A stretch of DNA of 64,000 nt from Bacteroidales bacterium (GCA_017513445.1 JAFXFS010000018.1:62001-126000); one strand, 5' to 3'. Shown: positions 9,324-18,926, numbered from the stretch's first letter. The notes: a model not told the origin generated them from the letters alone. Program-made: numbers and translations.

Positions 9324-9331
9324 CAAAGATA
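9324..9331 (-). promoter_or_regulatory. Probable -7 element of the grpE-dnaJ operon
   Basis: The minus strand reads TATCTTTG here, an exact TAnnTTTG match, 24 bp upstream of the grpE ATG. A -33 TTG at the ideal 19-bp distance is not clear (the nearest ATTG gives a 15-bp spacer). Confidence 0.55.
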
Positions 9332-9356
9332 CAACAAATTATTTGCCAATCATTTC

Positions 9357-9388
9357 TTTGCGACATTTTGACATTTTTATTATTTTTG
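9357..9388 (+). promoter_or_regulatory. Promoter of the TauE/SafE gene
   Basis: TTTG at 9357-9360 and TATTTTTG at 9381-9388 are spaced by 20 bp. The ATG at 9397 begins only 8 nt after the -7 element, so the 5' leader would be a few nucleotides at most. Confidence 0.6.
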
Positions 9389-9396
9389 TTTGACAG

Positions 9397-10203
9397 ATGG
9401 ATTTAATTAATAGAACACTATATTTTCTGGCAAATACACCTTACGACACCCCAGAAATGATTGCAGTTTTGGTTGTTGTAGGTTTTTTTGTAGGATTAAT
9501 CAATACCGTAGCAGGAATGGCCTCTATCATCTCCTATGCCCTCTTTATGGCAATGGGGATGCCTATCAATGTTGCTAATGGAACGACAAGACTCGGAGTA
9601 CTACTTCAATACTCCGCAGCCTCTATATTCTTCAAAAGGAAGGGATTCTTGAAGATGAATTTGGCCATCAAGATCTCCATCCCTATCGCTTTAGGATCAT
9701 TTTTAGGTGCAGAACTTGTCACATATCTTCCTCAAAACATCGTTGAAATTACAATGGGTGTAATGTTGCCATTTATTGGTGCATTATTGATGCTTGATAA
9801 CAAGAAGTTCAGAGGCGACCACTCAATTGACGAAATAGAGAAGGTTAATATCTGGAAATGGCTAATCTTCTTATTGATAGGCATTTACGGAGGTTTTACT
9901 CACGTAGGAGTAGGCCTGCTAATTATTTTTGGAGCATTTATGTTTCTTGGTTTGGATTTAGTAAGTGCAAATGGAATTAAGCAATTTGCAGTAGCTGTTT
10001 ATACTCCTGTAACGTTGGTTGTTTTTGCCCTTAATGATGAGATAATCTGGCCTGTTGCCATTATTTTCGCCATCGGAAATGTTATAGGAGGAGTTGTAGG
10101 TTCAGCAGTTTCTGTTAAGTGGGGTGGCAAATTTATTAAGTGGTTTGTCTTGATTGTATCAATAATAATGGCCTTCTGGCTAATTGGAAAGCAGTTTTCA
10201 TAA
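9397..10203 (+). CDS. TauE/SafE family sulfite exporter-like membrane protein
   Basis: The 268-aa integral membrane protein has about eight hydrophobic segments arranged as two repeats. Each repeat carries the family's glycine-rich turn: GFFVGLINTVAGMASII near residues 26-42 and YGGFTHVGVGLL near residues 167-178. TauE/SafE proteins export sulfite, sulfoacetate or other small organic anions; the substrate here is unknown. It is a single-gene unit divergent from grpE, with a terminator shared with the convergent fba gene. Confidence 0.88.
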   Translation: MDLINRTLYFLANTPYDTPEMIAVLVVVGFFVGLINTVAGMASIISYALFMAMGMPINVANGTTRLGVLLQYSAASIFFKRKGFLKMNLAIKISIPIALGSFLGAELVTYLPQNIVEITMGVMLPFIGALLMLDNKKFRGDHSIDEIEKVNIWKWLIFLLIGIYGGFTHVGVGLLIIFGAFMFLGLDLVSANGIKQFAVAVYTPVTLVVFALNDEIIWPVAIIFAIGNVIGGVVGSAVSVKWGGKFIKWFVLIVSIIMAFWLIGKQFS

Positions 10204-10212
10204 ATAATTGCA

Positions 10213-10262
10213 TAAAAAAGAGGGCGAACTTGATAACAATACAAATTCACCCTCTTCTAATT
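10213..10262. terminator. Bidirectional terminator between exporter and fba
   Basis: AGAGGGcGAA (10219-10228) pairs with TTCaCCCTCT (10246-10255). The stem is flanked by an A-run on the left and T-rich sequence on the right, so it can stop transcription of both convergent genes. Confidence 0.75.
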
Positions 10263-10276
10263 TTATCGTATGAAGA

Positions 10277-11239
10277 CTACGCTTGATCGTTACTTCCTAG
10301 TACGTTAACAACTTTATGTTTGTAAAGCTCTTTAAGTTTCTCACGAGCTGGGCCCAAATATTTACGAGGGTCAAACTCTTCTGGTTTTTCTACGAATACT
10401 TTACGAATTGCTGCTGTCATTGCCAAACGACCATCGCTATCGATGTTGATTTTGCAAACTGCAGATTTAGAAGCTTCACGAAGTTGATCTTCAGGAATAC
10501 CGATTGAGTCAACTAGTTTACCACCATATTTGTTAATTTCAGCAACGATATCTTGAGGAACGCTTGATGAACCGTGAAGAACGATTGGGAAACCAGGGAT
10601 ACGTTTTTCAATTTCACGAAGAATGTCCAAACGAATTTGTGGATTTTGACCAGGTTTGAATTTGTATGCGCCGTGAGATGTTCCAATTGAAATTGCCAAT
10701 GAATCTACACCTGTTCTCTTAACGAAATCTTCAACCTCTTCTGGTTTTGTATAAGTGTGTTCTTCTGCGCAAACATCATCCTCAACACCTGCAAGAACTC
10801 CAAGTTCACCCTCAACAGTTACATCGTGTTGGTGAGCAAAATCTACAACTTTCTTTGTAAGAGCAACGTTTTCATCATATGGAAGGTGTGAACCATCAAT
10901 CATAACTGATGAGAAACCATACTCAATACAAGATTTGCAAAGTTCAAATGAATCACCGTGGTCCAAGTGAAGAACGATTGGAATATTTACACCAAGTTCT
11001 TTTGCATATTGAACAGCACCTTGAGCCATATATCTCAAAAGTGTTTGGTTAGCATATTTACGCGCACCGCTTGAAACTTGAAGAATTACTGGAGATTTTG
11101 TTTCAACACAAGCTTGGATAATTGCTTGCATTTGCTCCATATTGTTAAAATTGAATGCAGGAATTGCATAACCGCCATTAATCGCCTTAGCGAAAAGCTC
11201 TTTTGAGTTTACTAAACCTAAATCTTTGTAAGATACCAT
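10277..11239 (-). CDS. fba: Class II fructose-1,6-bisphosphate aldolase
   Basis: The 320-aa zinc-dependent aldolase cleaves fructose-1,6-bisphosphate to dihydroxyacetone phosphate and glyceraldehyde-3-phosphate in glycolysis. The catalytic Asp and first zinc His are in HLDHGDSFE (D93, H94). Further ligands are the Glu and His of the EGELG and GTSHGAYKF regions and HGSS near residue 223. The C-terminal half (RKVFVEKPEEFDPRKYLGPA) matches the longer class II subgroup. Its codon use is strongly selected, in keeping with high expression. A TAATTTTG -7 element (11279-11286, minus strand) lies upstream, back to back with the gmk promoter. Confidence 0.96.
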   Translation of the reverse strand: MVSYKDLGLVNSKELFAKAINGGYAIPAFNFNNMEQMQAIIQACVETKSPVILQVSSGARKYANQTLLRYMAQGAVQYAKELGVNIPIVLHLDHGDSFELCKSCIEYGFSSVMIDGSHLPYDENVALTKKVVDFAHQHDVTVEGELGVLAGVEDDVCAEEHTYTKPEEVEDFVKRTGVDSLAISIGTSHGAYKFKPGQNPQIRLDILREIEKRIPGFPIVLHGSSSVPQDIVAEINKYGGKLVDSIGIPEDQLREASKSAVCKINIDSDGRLAMTAAIRKVFVEKPEEFDPRKYLGPAREKLKELYKHKVVNVLGSNDQA

Positions 11240-11278
11240 AATAAAATATTTTGTCTGTTTATAATTTCATCGGAGCCG

Positions 11279-11286
11279 CAAAATTA
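11279..11286 (-). promoter_or_regulatory. Probable -7 element of fba
   Basis: The minus strand reads TAATTTTG, matching TAnnTTTG, about 40 bp upstream of the fba start. No good -33 element was seen at 19 bp. Confidence 0.5.
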
Positions 11287-11294
11287 AAAATTTT

Positions 11295-11325
11295 TTTGTT
11301 ATTAACTGCTAAAATTAGATATTTG
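11295..11325 (+). promoter_or_regulatory. Promoter of gmk-nadD
   Basis: TTTG at 11295-11298 and GATATTTG at 11318-11325 are separated by exactly 19 bp. The -7 element deviates from TAnnTTTG at its first base only. The leader to the gmk ATG would be about 25 nt. Confidence 0.6.
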
Positions 11326-11354
11326 TAAGTTCTGAAAAGAAAATCACAAGAATT

Positions 11355-11924
11355 ATGGGCAAAAATCCGAAAGTTATTATCTTCTCTGCACCATCAGGTT
11401 CAGGTAAAAGTACAATCATAAATAGATTGATTGAACAATTTCCACAGATGGAATTCTCAATATCTGCCACATCTCGTCAACCGAGAGGAGAGGAACAGCA
11501 CGGCAAGGAGTATTACTTTTTTACCAAAGAAGAATTCAAACAACGAATTGATAATGAGGAATTTATCGAGTGGGAAGAGGTATATGGCGGCTCATATTAT
11601 GGTACCCTTAAATCTGAAATCGAGAGAATCAACTCCAAAGGGAATATTATACTATTCGATGTTGATGTCAAAGGTGGAATAAATCTCAAAAGGATTTTTG
11701 GAGAGAATGCCCTATCGTTTTTTATAAAAGTTCCATCAATTGATATATTGAAAGAAAGATTGATAAATCGAGGAACAGATACTATGGAGGCAATTGAAAA
11801 ACGTATTGCAAAAGCAGAAATTGAACTACTTGATGCAGATAAGTTTGATGTTATCCTTGTAAATGACATTCTTGATGAGTGTATAGCCAAAGCGACAAAA
11901 TCTGTTAATGACTTTATTGGATAA
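11355..11924 (+). CDS. gmk: Guanylate kinase
   Basis: The 189-aa enzyme phosphorylates GMP to GDP with ATP. The P-loop APSGSGKST is at residues 10-18. The GMP-binding region SATSRQPRGEE...GKEYYF and the lid segment ERLINRGTD follow in standard order. Length is normal (about 190-205 aa). It is followed by nadD after only 3 bp, so the two nucleotide-metabolism genes form one operon. The yicC gene that often precedes gmk is absent; the divergent fba gene occupies that place. Confidence 0.98.
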   Translation: MGKNPKVIIFSAPSGSGKSTIINRLIEQFPQMEFSISATSRQPRGEEQHGKEYYFFTKEEFKQRIDNEEFIEWEEVYGGSYYGTLKSEIERINSKGNIILFDVDVKGGINLKRIFGENALSFFIKVPSIDILKERLINRGTDTMEAIEKRIAKAEIELLDADKFDVILVNDILDECIAKATKSVNDFIG

Positions 11925-11927
11925 ACT

Positions 11928-12506
11928 ATGAAAATTGCTCTCTACTTCGGTTCATTTAACCCTCTGCATAGAGGCCACACTTCAATTATTCAATATTTAT
12001 TGGAGCATAGCGATGTAGATGCTGTAAGATTGGTAATATCACCTCATAGCCCTTTCAAAGAGGGTCAATACAACAATCCTGATGGATTAACTAACGAGGA
12101 ATTCATTGAATATCAGGCAAATGCAAGACTTGTGGCTCTACGGGAGGCGGTCAAGAGAAGTGGTCTTAAAGTTCAAGTCAGCGACATAGAGTATCACCTT
12201 CCAAAGCCACTATATACAATAAACACCCTTAGGATTATCAGAGAAAAAGAGGTTGAAAATGAACATATTCTGATTATGGGTGCCGACAATTTCAATGATA
12301 TTGAGAGATGGCATAAATGGCAAGAACTTCTCAATGAGTTTGAAGTGTGGGTATATCCTCGAGAAGGTTACGAAGAAATAGAAGAGAAGTGCAAAAAGTA
12401 CACTTCACCACAATATAATTACAGGGTAAAATTTCTTAATGCACCTCTCTACAATATCTCCTCAACAGAGATTAGAAATGGTAACTCCTTAGATCAGAAG
12501 GTCTGA
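11928..12506 (+). CDS. nadD: Nicotinate-nucleotide adenylyltransferase
   Basis: The 192-aa protein adenylylates nicotinate mononucleotide to deamido-NAD, the step common to de novo and Preiss-Handler NAD synthesis. The nucleotidyltransferase motif FGSFNPLHRGH contains HxGH at residues 14-17. ISPHSPFK, IMGADNFNDIERWHKW and the C-terminal SSTEIR (ISSTxxR) motif complete the active site. It lies 3 bp after gmk. It should act directly after the nicotinate phosphoribosyltransferase-nicotinamidase fusion encoded at 27.7 kb. A short hairpin (ATCAGA-AGG-TCTGAT) straddles its stop codon and may help terminate both convergent genes. Confidence 0.97.
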   Translation: MKIALYFGSFNPLHRGHTSIIQYLLEHSDVDAVRLVISPHSPFKEGQYNNPDGLTNEEFIEYQANARLVALREAVKRSGLKVQVSDIEYHLPKPLYTINTLRIIREKEVENEHILIMGADNFNDIERWHKWQELLNEFEVWVYPREGYEEIEEKCKKYTSPQYNYRVKFLNAPLYNISSTEIRNGNSLDQKV

Positions 12507-12508
12507 TT

Positions 12509-13168
12509 CTATTTTACATAGGAGAGAACCTCTGCACACTTTTCAGTAATATATTTCCAGTTTTTTGCAGCAATTACATCTTTGGGAAATAGTTTAGATC
12601 CCATTCCAACACAGTATGTACCTGCCTTAAACCAAGATTGCAAATTTTCTTTTTCTGGTTCAACAGCACCTGTTGCCATAATCAGCGACCAAGGCATAGG
12701 AGCTAAGACATCTTTCACAAATGCAGGACCTCCAACACTGGCAGCCGGAAAAATTTTCACCAATTCACAGCCACACTCTTGAGCATAACCAATCTCTGTA
12801 ACTGAGCCACAGCCAGGTGTATATAGAATCTGATGCCTGTTGCAGAAACGAGCCACCTCTTCATTAAAGCAAGGTCCAACAACGAAGTTTGCACCATAGT
12901 GAACAAACAGAGCAGCTGTAGGAGCATCAACGATTGAACCCACACCCAAAATCATCTCTGGACACTCACTCTGAACGTAACTCATAAGCTCTTTGAAGAT
13001 ATCCAAAGCACCATCTCCCCTATTTGTAAACTCAAAAAGCCTTATTCCGCCATTATAGCAGGCCTTAAGTACATTCTTAGAGTTCTCTAAATCACTATTG
13101 TAAAAGACAGGTATCACTCTATTCTGGTGCATTTTGAGTAGTACCTCTATTTTTGAATAAGTTGCCAT
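12509..13168 (-). CDS. eda: KDPG / 4-hydroxy-2-oxoglutarate aldolase
   Basis: The 219-aa class I aldolase cleaves 2-keto-3-deoxy-6-phosphogluconate to pyruvate and glyceraldehyde-3-phosphate. The Schiff-base lysine is K138 in VKIFPA, and the catalytic Glu is E46 in LFEFTNR, followed by the GVGSIVD phosphate-binding strand. It is preceded at 3 bp by the KDG kinase gene, and the two enzymes act in sequence. They degrade keto-deoxy-gluconate from uronic acids such as those released from pectin or alginate. No uronate isomerase or lyase genes lie in the window. Confidence 0.95.
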   Translation of the reverse strand: MATYSKIEVLLKMHQNRVIPVFYNSDLENSKNVLKACYNGGIRLFEFTNRGDGALDIFKELMSYVQSECPEMILGVGSIVDAPTAALFVHYGANFVVGPCFNEEVARFCNRHQILYTPGCGSVTEIGYAQECGCELVKIFPAASVGGPAFVKDVLAPMPWSLIMATGAVEPEKENLQSWFKAGTYCVGMGSKLFPKDVIAAKNWKYITEKCAEVLSYVK

Positions 13169-13171
13169 AGT

Positions 13172-14209
13172 TTATCTATTTACTCTTCCTGATTTATTTC
13201 CTGACATAAGAGACTCCACCTCTGCGACAGTTACGCGGTTGAAATCTCCATAAATTGAGTGCTTTAAACAAGAGGCTGCAGTAGCAAAGTCCAAAGCCTG
13301 TTGACTACCTTCATACTTCAACAATCCATAGATTAAACCACCCATAAAAGCATCTCCAGCTCCTACTCTATCAACTATATGAGTTATGTCGTATTCTGCT
13401 GATTTATAAATATTTATACCATCATAAAGCATTGCCGACCAGCTATTATGATTAGCATTAATTGATCCTCTGATTGTTAAAACTATCTTTTGTGAATTTG
13501 GGAATTTATGAGAGAGTTCATTACAAACATTCTCAAATTTTGAACGGTCGAAATTGGCACCGGAACGAGAGGCATCAAAATTTTCTGCCTTAATTCCAAA
13601 TACCTTATCTGCATCCTCTTCATTACCCATTATGATATCGCAATACTCCACCAGTTCAGGCATTACTTCTGAAGCACTCTTGCCCCATTTCCACAACTTT
13701 GAACGATAATTCAAATCACAAGAGATTGTAAGCCCCATCTCTTTTGCCACTTTTAGTGCCTCTAAACAGACATCTGCAGCACTCTCACTGATAGCTGGAG
13801 TTATTCCACTCCAATGAAACCAAGTAGCCCCATCAAAAATCTCTTTCCAATTTATCATACCCGGTTTAATTTCCGAGATAGATGAGTGAGATCTGTCATA
13901 TACTACTTTGCTTGAACGAGAGATTGCTCCCGTTTCCAAATAGTAGATACCCAATCTGTCTCCACCATAAAGAACATTATCTACACAAACTCCAAGTTTT
14001 CTCAATTCAGAGAGACACCAATTTCCGATATCATTATTAGGAACACGTGTAACATATTCACTTTCAATACCATAATTGGCAAGTGACACTGCCACATTTG
14101 CCTCCCCTCCGCCAAAAGTTGCAGAGAGGTTATCTGTTTGTGCAAATCTTAAATTGCCCGGAGTGGCCAGGCGCAACATTATTTCACCAAAGGTTATAAC
14201 TTTACCCAT
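13172..14209 (-). CDS. kdgK: 2-dehydro-3-deoxygluconokinase (PfkB family)
   Basis: The 345-aa ribokinase-fold sugar kinase has an N-terminal FGGGEANVAVSLANYG substrate loop and the C-terminal PfkB signature DRVGAGDAFMGGLIYGLL with the catalytic Asp of GAGD. The specificity (KDG to KDPG) is inferred mainly from its partnership with the KDPG aldolase gene 3 bp downstream; the sequence also resembles KdgK more than fructokinases. Upstream, 12 bp separate it from the radical SAM gene on the same strand, so all four genes from 16125 down may be one transcript. Confidence 0.92.
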   Translation of the reverse strand: MGKVITFGEIMLRLATPGNLRFAQTDNLSATFGGGEANVAVSLANYGIESEYVTRVPNNDIGNWCLSELRKLGVCVDNVLYGGDRLGIYYLETGAISRSSKVVYDRSHSSISEIKPGMINWKEIFDGATWFHWSGITPAISESAADVCLEALKVAKEMGLTISCDLNYRSKLWKWGKSASEVMPELVEYCDIIMGNEEDADKVFGIKAENFDASRSGANFDRSKFENVCNELSHKFPNSQKIVLTIRGSINANHNSWSAMLYDGINIYKSAEYDITHIVDRVGAGDAFMGGLIYGLLKYEGSQQALDFATAASCLKHSIYGDFNRVTVAEVESLMSGNKSGRVNR

Positions 14210-14221
14210 TATACAAGATTA

Positions 14222-15121
14222 TTACATTCTAAGTTTTAATCCCGCAAAAATCGTGTCAGGTTTGAAATTGAAAAGCGCATTCATCTCTCCAGCCATACAC
14301 AAACCGCAATCATCGCAAATACCTGTATCTTCACCTGCACAACCGGCTTTTCTACCATCCGGATAGATGAAGTTAGTAACCCAGCAACGACGTTTAAAAT
14401 TATTATGTTTCATCAACTTAAGACCTGAAACACTATTCATTATTGGGTATCCTGCACGCTTCATCTCTATCACTTTATCAATAACTTGTAGTCTCAACTC
14501 CTTATCCAATGTTAGATTTTCAGCACCCGGGAATGGTGTATAGAAATTAATTGAAATCATCTCAATAGCAGGATTATCCTTTGCATACTGAATTGTCTTC
14601 TCAACACTAGTATAATTCAATTTATTTACTACCATATTGACACTCAGATGTTTATGATCTGCAGTTGCGATATTCTTCTCTAAGCGGGCAAATGTTCCTT
14701 TACCCCTGATCTCTTCGTGAAATTCTCCATAACCATCCAAACTTACCCAAATACTATCGGCGTGGCTACCTGTAAATGGTAATTGAGCATTAGTTGTTAT
14801 TGTAACTGAGAAGAAACCAACCTCTCTTGCCAAGTCTATTAAATCGTTGATTCTATAATCTCCATCTCTCCATATCATAACCTCACCACCCTCTAAATCG
14901 ACAAAACGTGATCCCAGTTTATAGGCATATTCCAAATGCTCCTTAACTTGAGCATAGGTTGATACGTGTGGATTTGTCTTATTATAGACACTACAGTGCT
15001 TACAAGCAAGATTACACTTATCAGATATAAAAAGTACTGTTTGAAGTGGAATTTTTTTACCAAAGAACCTTGTTCTTATATACCACCAAACTAAATAAAA
15101 GAATTGTCCTATTTTTTTCAT
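14222..15121 (-). CDS. Radical SAM protein of unknown function, C-terminal Cys cluster
   Basis: The 299-aa protein carries the radical SAM motif CxxxCxxC (C36, C40, C43 in SDKCNLACKHC). A glycine-rich SAM-binding segment (VDLEGGEVMIW) and DGYGEFHEEIRG follow. A C-terminal region has extra cysteines (CWVTNFIYPDGRKAGC, then CDDCGLC), suggesting auxiliary iron-sulfur binding or a SPASM-like substrate-peptide role. An N-terminal hydrophobic stretch (FFYLVWWYIRTRFF) may associate with membrane. It ends 12 bp before kdgK and starts 2 bp after a UbiA-type prenyltransferase gene, so it probably acts with that enzyme on a prenylated product. The reaction is unknown. Confidence 0.8.
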   Translation of the reverse strand: MKKIGQFFYLVWWYIRTRFFGKKIPLQTVLFISDKCNLACKHCSVYNKTNPHVSTYAQVKEHLEYAYKLGSRFVDLEGGEVMIWRDGDYRINDLIDLAREVGFFSVTITTNAQLPFTGSHADSIWVSLDGYGEFHEEIRGKGTFARLEKNIATADHKHLSVNMVVNKLNYTSVEKTIQYAKDNPAIEMISINFYTPFPGAENLTLDKELRLQVIDKVIEMKRAGYPIMNSVSGLKLMKHNNFKRRCWVTNFIYPDGRKAGCAGEDTGICDDCGLCMAGEMNALFNFKPDTIFAGLKLRM

Positions 15122-15123
15122 AA

Positions 15124-16125
15124 CTACTTAATTATCAATAGAATAATATTTACAACTATTAATATCAGACAGAAAAATGTCACAATATTTCTTGCAAGAA
15201 GCCAGCGGATTAAGAACCAATCCATATCAATTGCTTTATACTTCTCAAAATCCCCCATAGGGCCCATCCATTTTCGAGGAGTTGTATCATATGGAGTTCC
15301 ATTTAAAAAAGCTTTCATACTTTTGACAAGGTGGATACCTAAGAATAATAGTGGCAGTATTGCCAGATACAGAGGATGGAATATTCCTAAAATCACCCCT
15401 GTCACTACTATCAGGAATGGTATAATATTGCATATTGCCAAAAATATAAGTTGCTTATTTTTACTACCCAATAGTGTTGCAAATGTAACTTTGTGTGCCT
15501 TTTTATCTACCTTAAAGTCCAATATTGAGTGTGTATATACAATATTGATTACCAGAAAACCAACAGCTATCGAGAGCAGAATTGTTGACAATGTAAGTGT
15601 GCCACTTGCTGCATACTGCATACCTATCATTAGAAGTGGTCCAAACATAATTCCTATCACAAATTCTCCCAAACCGTGATAGCAAAGTCTGAATGGCCAT
15701 CCTGAATATGATATACCGAGTAATAGTCCTAAAAGTGCTACAATACCTACCTCTATTCCACTGAAAATCATCACAATAACGCCACACAACCCCGCAACAG
15801 CAAGAAAAGAGACAATTGCATAGGCAAGTTCTTTAACTGTAGCTTTTCCGGATATAATATAGTGACATTTATCTGAATGTGCCTTATGGCCTTCGTCATT
15901 AACCTCACGTCTCAAATCTACACTCATCTTCTTGTAATCGAAATAATCATCAGCCAAATTCATTCCTAAATGGGCTGAGATAATCCCGAATAGAGCAACA
16001 ATGGCTAATAAAAGGTTGAATTCAGGCAAAAATGCCGCCAACGAAATTGCCAACAGGGATGGTAAAATACTCTGTGGAAGTGATATTGATCTTGCGTTTG
16101 ATATCCAAAATTTAACTTTATTCAT
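15124..16125 (-). CDS. UbiA family prenyltransferase
   Basis: The 333-aa integral membrane protein has about nine transmembrane helices and both Asp-rich motifs of the UbiA superfamily: NLADDYFDYKKMSVD (around residues 56-70) and SILDFKVDKKAHK (around residues 195-207). These bind Mg and a polyprenyl diphosphate. MenA (demethylmenaquinone synthesis) is the closest generic match, but the immediate neighbours are a radical SAM protein and sugar-acid genes rather than men genes. A different aromatic or lipid acceptor is therefore possible. It is co-directional and nearly contiguous with the radical SAM gene. Confidence 0.85.
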   Translation of the reverse strand: MNKVKFWISNARSISLPQSILPSLLAISLAAFLPEFNLLLAIVALFGIISAHLGMNLADDYFDYKKMSVDLRREVNDEGHKAHSDKCHYIISGKATVKELAYAIVSFLAVAGLCGVIVMIFSGIEVGIVALLGLLLGISYSGWPFRLCYHGLGEFVIGIMFGPLLMIGMQYAASGTLTLSTILLSIAVGFLVINIVYTHSILDFKVDKKAHKVTFATLLGSKNKQLIFLAICNIIPFLIVVTGVILGIFHPLYLAILPLLFLGIHLVKSMKAFLNGTPYDTTPRKWMGPMGDFEKYKAIDMDWFLIRWLLARNIVTFFCLILIVVNIILLIIK

Positions 16126-16126
16126 A

Positions 16127-16831
16127 TTACTCTGTTATAAAAGGTGGCCACGATACCGGTGCCGTTACTGAAATCTCCTCTTTTTTGGTTGGATGTATAA
16201 ATGTTGCACTTCTTGAATGAAGATTAATCCCTCCATCGCGATTTGATCTGGCCGCACCATACTTCAAATCACCTTTGATTACACATCCCATCGTTGAGAG
16301 TTGTGCTCTGATTTGATGGTGTCTTCCTGTCAATAACTCAACTTCAAGAAGATGGTATCTATCAAAACTCTTTATCAAACGATACTTCAGAAGGGCCCTT
16401 TTTGAATTAGGTTTCTGATGATTATAACAATATGATTTATTTTGCTTCTCATTTCTGACCATATAATGTTCAAGTTCACCACTCTCAGAAGATGGTTTAT
16501 CACAAACCAAGGCCCAGTAAATCTTTTTCAGATGCCCCTCTCGAAAGCTTTCATTCAATCTTTCCAGAGATTTTGAAGTTTTTGCAAAAATTGCAATACC
16601 GCTTACTGGTCTGTCAAGACGGTGTGGCACTCCCATAAAGACATTTCCAGGTTTATTATCACGTTGAGCAATAAATCTCTTAAGTGTCTCACTTAGTGGT
16701 TCATCGCCAGTTTTATCACCCTGGATAATCTCACCCACCCTTTTATTTATGATTAAAAGGTGATTATCTTCATACAGAATCCTTTGAGCAATATCGTCAA
16801 AATACTCTTTATCTAAAGGTTTATAGATCAT
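16127..16831 (-). CDS. RluA/RluD-type RNA pseudouridine synthase
   Basis: The protein is about 234 aa from ATG 16831 (MIYKPLDKEYFDD); a longer in-frame start at 16888 is less likely. The catalytic Asp lies in HRLDRPVSGI, and TGRHHQIRAQL is the conserved C-terminal motif of the RluA family. There is no S4 domain, so it resembles the short RluA/RluC-like members. It isomerises a uridine in rRNA or tRNA; the site cannot be told from the sequence. The stop codon is 1 bp from the prenyltransferase start. Confidence 0.9.
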   Translation of the reverse strand: MIYKPLDKEYFDDIAQRILYEDNHLLIINKRVGEIIQGDKTGDEPLSETLKRFIAQRDNKPGNVFMGVPHRLDRPVSGIAIFAKTSKSLERLNESFREGHLKKIYWALVCDKPSSESGELEHYMVRNEKQNKSYCYNHQKPNSKRALLKYRLIKSFDRYHLLEVELLTGRHHQIRAQLSTMGCVIKGDLKYGAARSNRDGGINLHSRSATFIHPTKKEEISVTAPVSWPPFITE

Positions 16832-16977
16832 ATATAAATGTTTATCGTACAAATAAACAAAAAAGAGTTGACTTATACAACGTGACACTATGTCAGTCTG
16901 ATTAATTTGGCATAATGTTAGCTACTATTTGGATTGTAACGAAATTTTAATAACGAAAACAATTAAAAATTAAAAAT

Positions 16978-18906
16978 ATGGGAAAAATTATTGGAATTGA
17001 CCTTGGTACCACAAACTCTTGTGTTGCCGTAATGGAAGGTAACGAACCTACTGTTATCATTAATAGTGAAGGTAAAAGAACTACTCCATCTATTGTTGCT
17101 TTTGCTGACAATGGTGAGAGAAAAATTGGTGATCCTGCTAAGAGACAAGCAATTACAAACCCTGATAAGACCATTTTCTCTATCAAGAGATTTATGGGTG
17201 AAACTTACGACAGAGTTCAAAAAGAGATTGCACGTGTCCCTTATAAAGTAGAAAGAGGTGCTAACAACACAGCTCGTGTAAATATTGATGGAAGATTGTA
17301 CTCTCCACAAGAGATTTCTGCTATTGTACTTCAAAAAATGAAAAAAACTGCAGAAGATTATCTTGGACAAGAGGTTACAGAGGCAGTTATTACTGTTCCT
17401 GCATACTTTAGCGATTCACAAAGACAAGCTACTAAAGAGGCAGGCGAAATTGCAGGACTAAAGGTAAGAAGAATTATCAACGAACCAACTGCAGCTGCTT
17501 TGGCATATGGTCTTGACAAGAAGAATAGTGATATGAAAATTGCTGTATTCGACCTTGGTGGTGGTACATTCGATATTTCAATTCTTGAACTTGGAGATGG
17601 CGTATTTGAAGTTAAATCTACAAATGGTGATACACACCTTGGTGGTGTTGACTTTGACCACGTAATTATCGACTGGTTGGTAGAAGAATTCAAAGCTGAA
17701 AATGGCGGCGTAGATTTGAGAAAAGATACAATGGCTCTTCAAAGATTGAAAGAGGCAGCTGAAAAGGCAAAAATTGAACTTTCAAGCCAAACTACAACTG
17801 AGATCAACTTGCCTTACATTATGCCAATTGATGGAGTTCCAAAACACTTGGTTAAAACTCTTTCACGTGCAAAATTTGAACAACTTGCAGACTCTTTGAT
17901 TCAAGCAACAATTGAACCTTGCCGCAAAGCTCTTCAAGATGCAGGTTTGAAAGCTTCTGAAATTGACGAAGTATTGTTGGTAGGTGGATCTACACGTATC
18001 CCTGCTATCCAACAAATCGTTGAGAAGTTCTTCGGCAAAGTTCCTAGCAAAGGTGTTAACCCTGACGAAGTTGTAGCTATAGGTGCTGCTATTCAAGGTG
18101 GTGTTCTTGCTGGTGATGTTAAGGATGTGCTTTTGTTGGATGTTACTCCTCTATCATTGGGTATCGAAACTTTAGGTGGCGTAATGACAAAACTTATCGA
18201 TGCAAATACAACTATCCCTACTCGCAAATCTGAAGTATTCAGTACTGCAAGTGATAACCAACCATCAGTAGAGATCCACGTTCTTCAAGGTGAAAGACCA
18301 ATGGCTCGTGACAATAAGACTATTGGAAACTTCCACTTGGATGGTATCACTCCTGCACCAAGAGGTGTTCCTCAAATTGAAGTTACTTTCGATATCGATG
18401 CTAATGGTATCTTGAATGTATCTGCTAAAGATAAAGCTACAGGTAAAGAGCAAAAGATTAGAATTGAGGCATCTTCTGGTCTAAGTGATGATGAAATCAA
18501 GAGAATGCGTGATGAGGCAAAAGCTAACGAAGCTGCCGACAAAGCTGCTAAAGAGAGAGTTGACAAAATCAATGCTGCTGACGCAATGATTTTCCAAAGC
18601 GAGAAGAACTTGAAAGAGTATGGTGACAAGATCCCAGCTGACAAGAAGGGTGCTATTGAAACTGCTCTTGGCCAACTTAAAGAGGCACACAAATCTGGCG
18701 ACATCGCTGCAATCGACTCAGCAACAGAAGCTTTGAACAATGCTTGGCATGCAGCATCTGAAGATATGGCGAAAGCTGCTCAAGCTGCTGACCCTAACGC
18801 AGGTGCACAAGGCGCAGGCTTCAACCCAGGTGCTGGTGCAAACAACTCTCAATCTTCTGACAAAGATCAAGAAGTAACAGATGTTGATTTCGAAGAGGTG
18901 AAATAG
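16978..18906 (+). CDS. dnaK: Chaperone DnaK (Hsp70)
   Basis: The 642-aa protein has all Hsp70 features: the N-terminal phosphate-1 loop [47 protein letters not shown], the second phosphate loop [22 protein letters not shown], the interdomain linker [13 protein letters not shown] and the substrate-binding domain. The alpha lid ends in [11 protein letters not shown], a C-terminus close to the canonical EEVD-like tail. It is a single-gene unit closed by a strong terminator. Codon use is that of a highly expressed gene. Its partners grpE and dnaJ are at 7.6-9.3 kb. Confidence 0.99.
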   Translation: MGKIIGIDLGTTNSCVAVMEGNEPTVIINSEGKRTTPSIVAFADNGERKIGDPAKRQAITNPDKTIFSIKRFMGETYDRVQKEIARVPYKVERGANNTARVNIDGRLYSPQEISAIVLQKMKKTAEDYLGQEVTEAVITVPAYFSDSQRQATKEAGEIAGLKVRRIINEPTAAALAYGLDKKNSDMKIAVFDLGGGTFDISILELGDGVFEVKSTNGDTHLGGVDFDHVIIDWLVEEFKAENGGVDLRKDTMALQRLKEAAEKAKIELSSQTTTEINLPYIMPIDGVPKHLVKTLSRAKFEQLADSLIQATIEPCRKALQDAGLKASEIDEVLLVGGSTRIPAIQQIVEKFFGKVPSKGVNPDEVVAIGAAIQGGVLAGDVKDVLLLDVTPLSLGIETLGGVMTKLIDANTTIPTRKSEVFSTASDNQPSVEIHVLQGERPMARDNKTIGNFHLDGITPAPRGVPQIEVTFDIDANGILNVSAKDKATGKEQKIRIEASSGLSDDEIKRMRDEAKANEAADKAAKERVDKINAADAMIFQSEKNLKEYGDKIPADKKGAIETALGQLKEAHKSGDIAAIDSATEALNNAWHAASEDMAKAAQAADPNAGAQGAGFNPGAGANNSQSSDKDQEVTDVDFEEVK

Positions 18907-18926
18907 CCTCTCCACTAAATACAATT

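Noticed and set aside
16906-16931. TTTG and ACTATTTG as a dnaK promoter
   Set aside because: The spacing of about 14 bp and the mismatch in the -7 element are too far from the 19-bp consensus.
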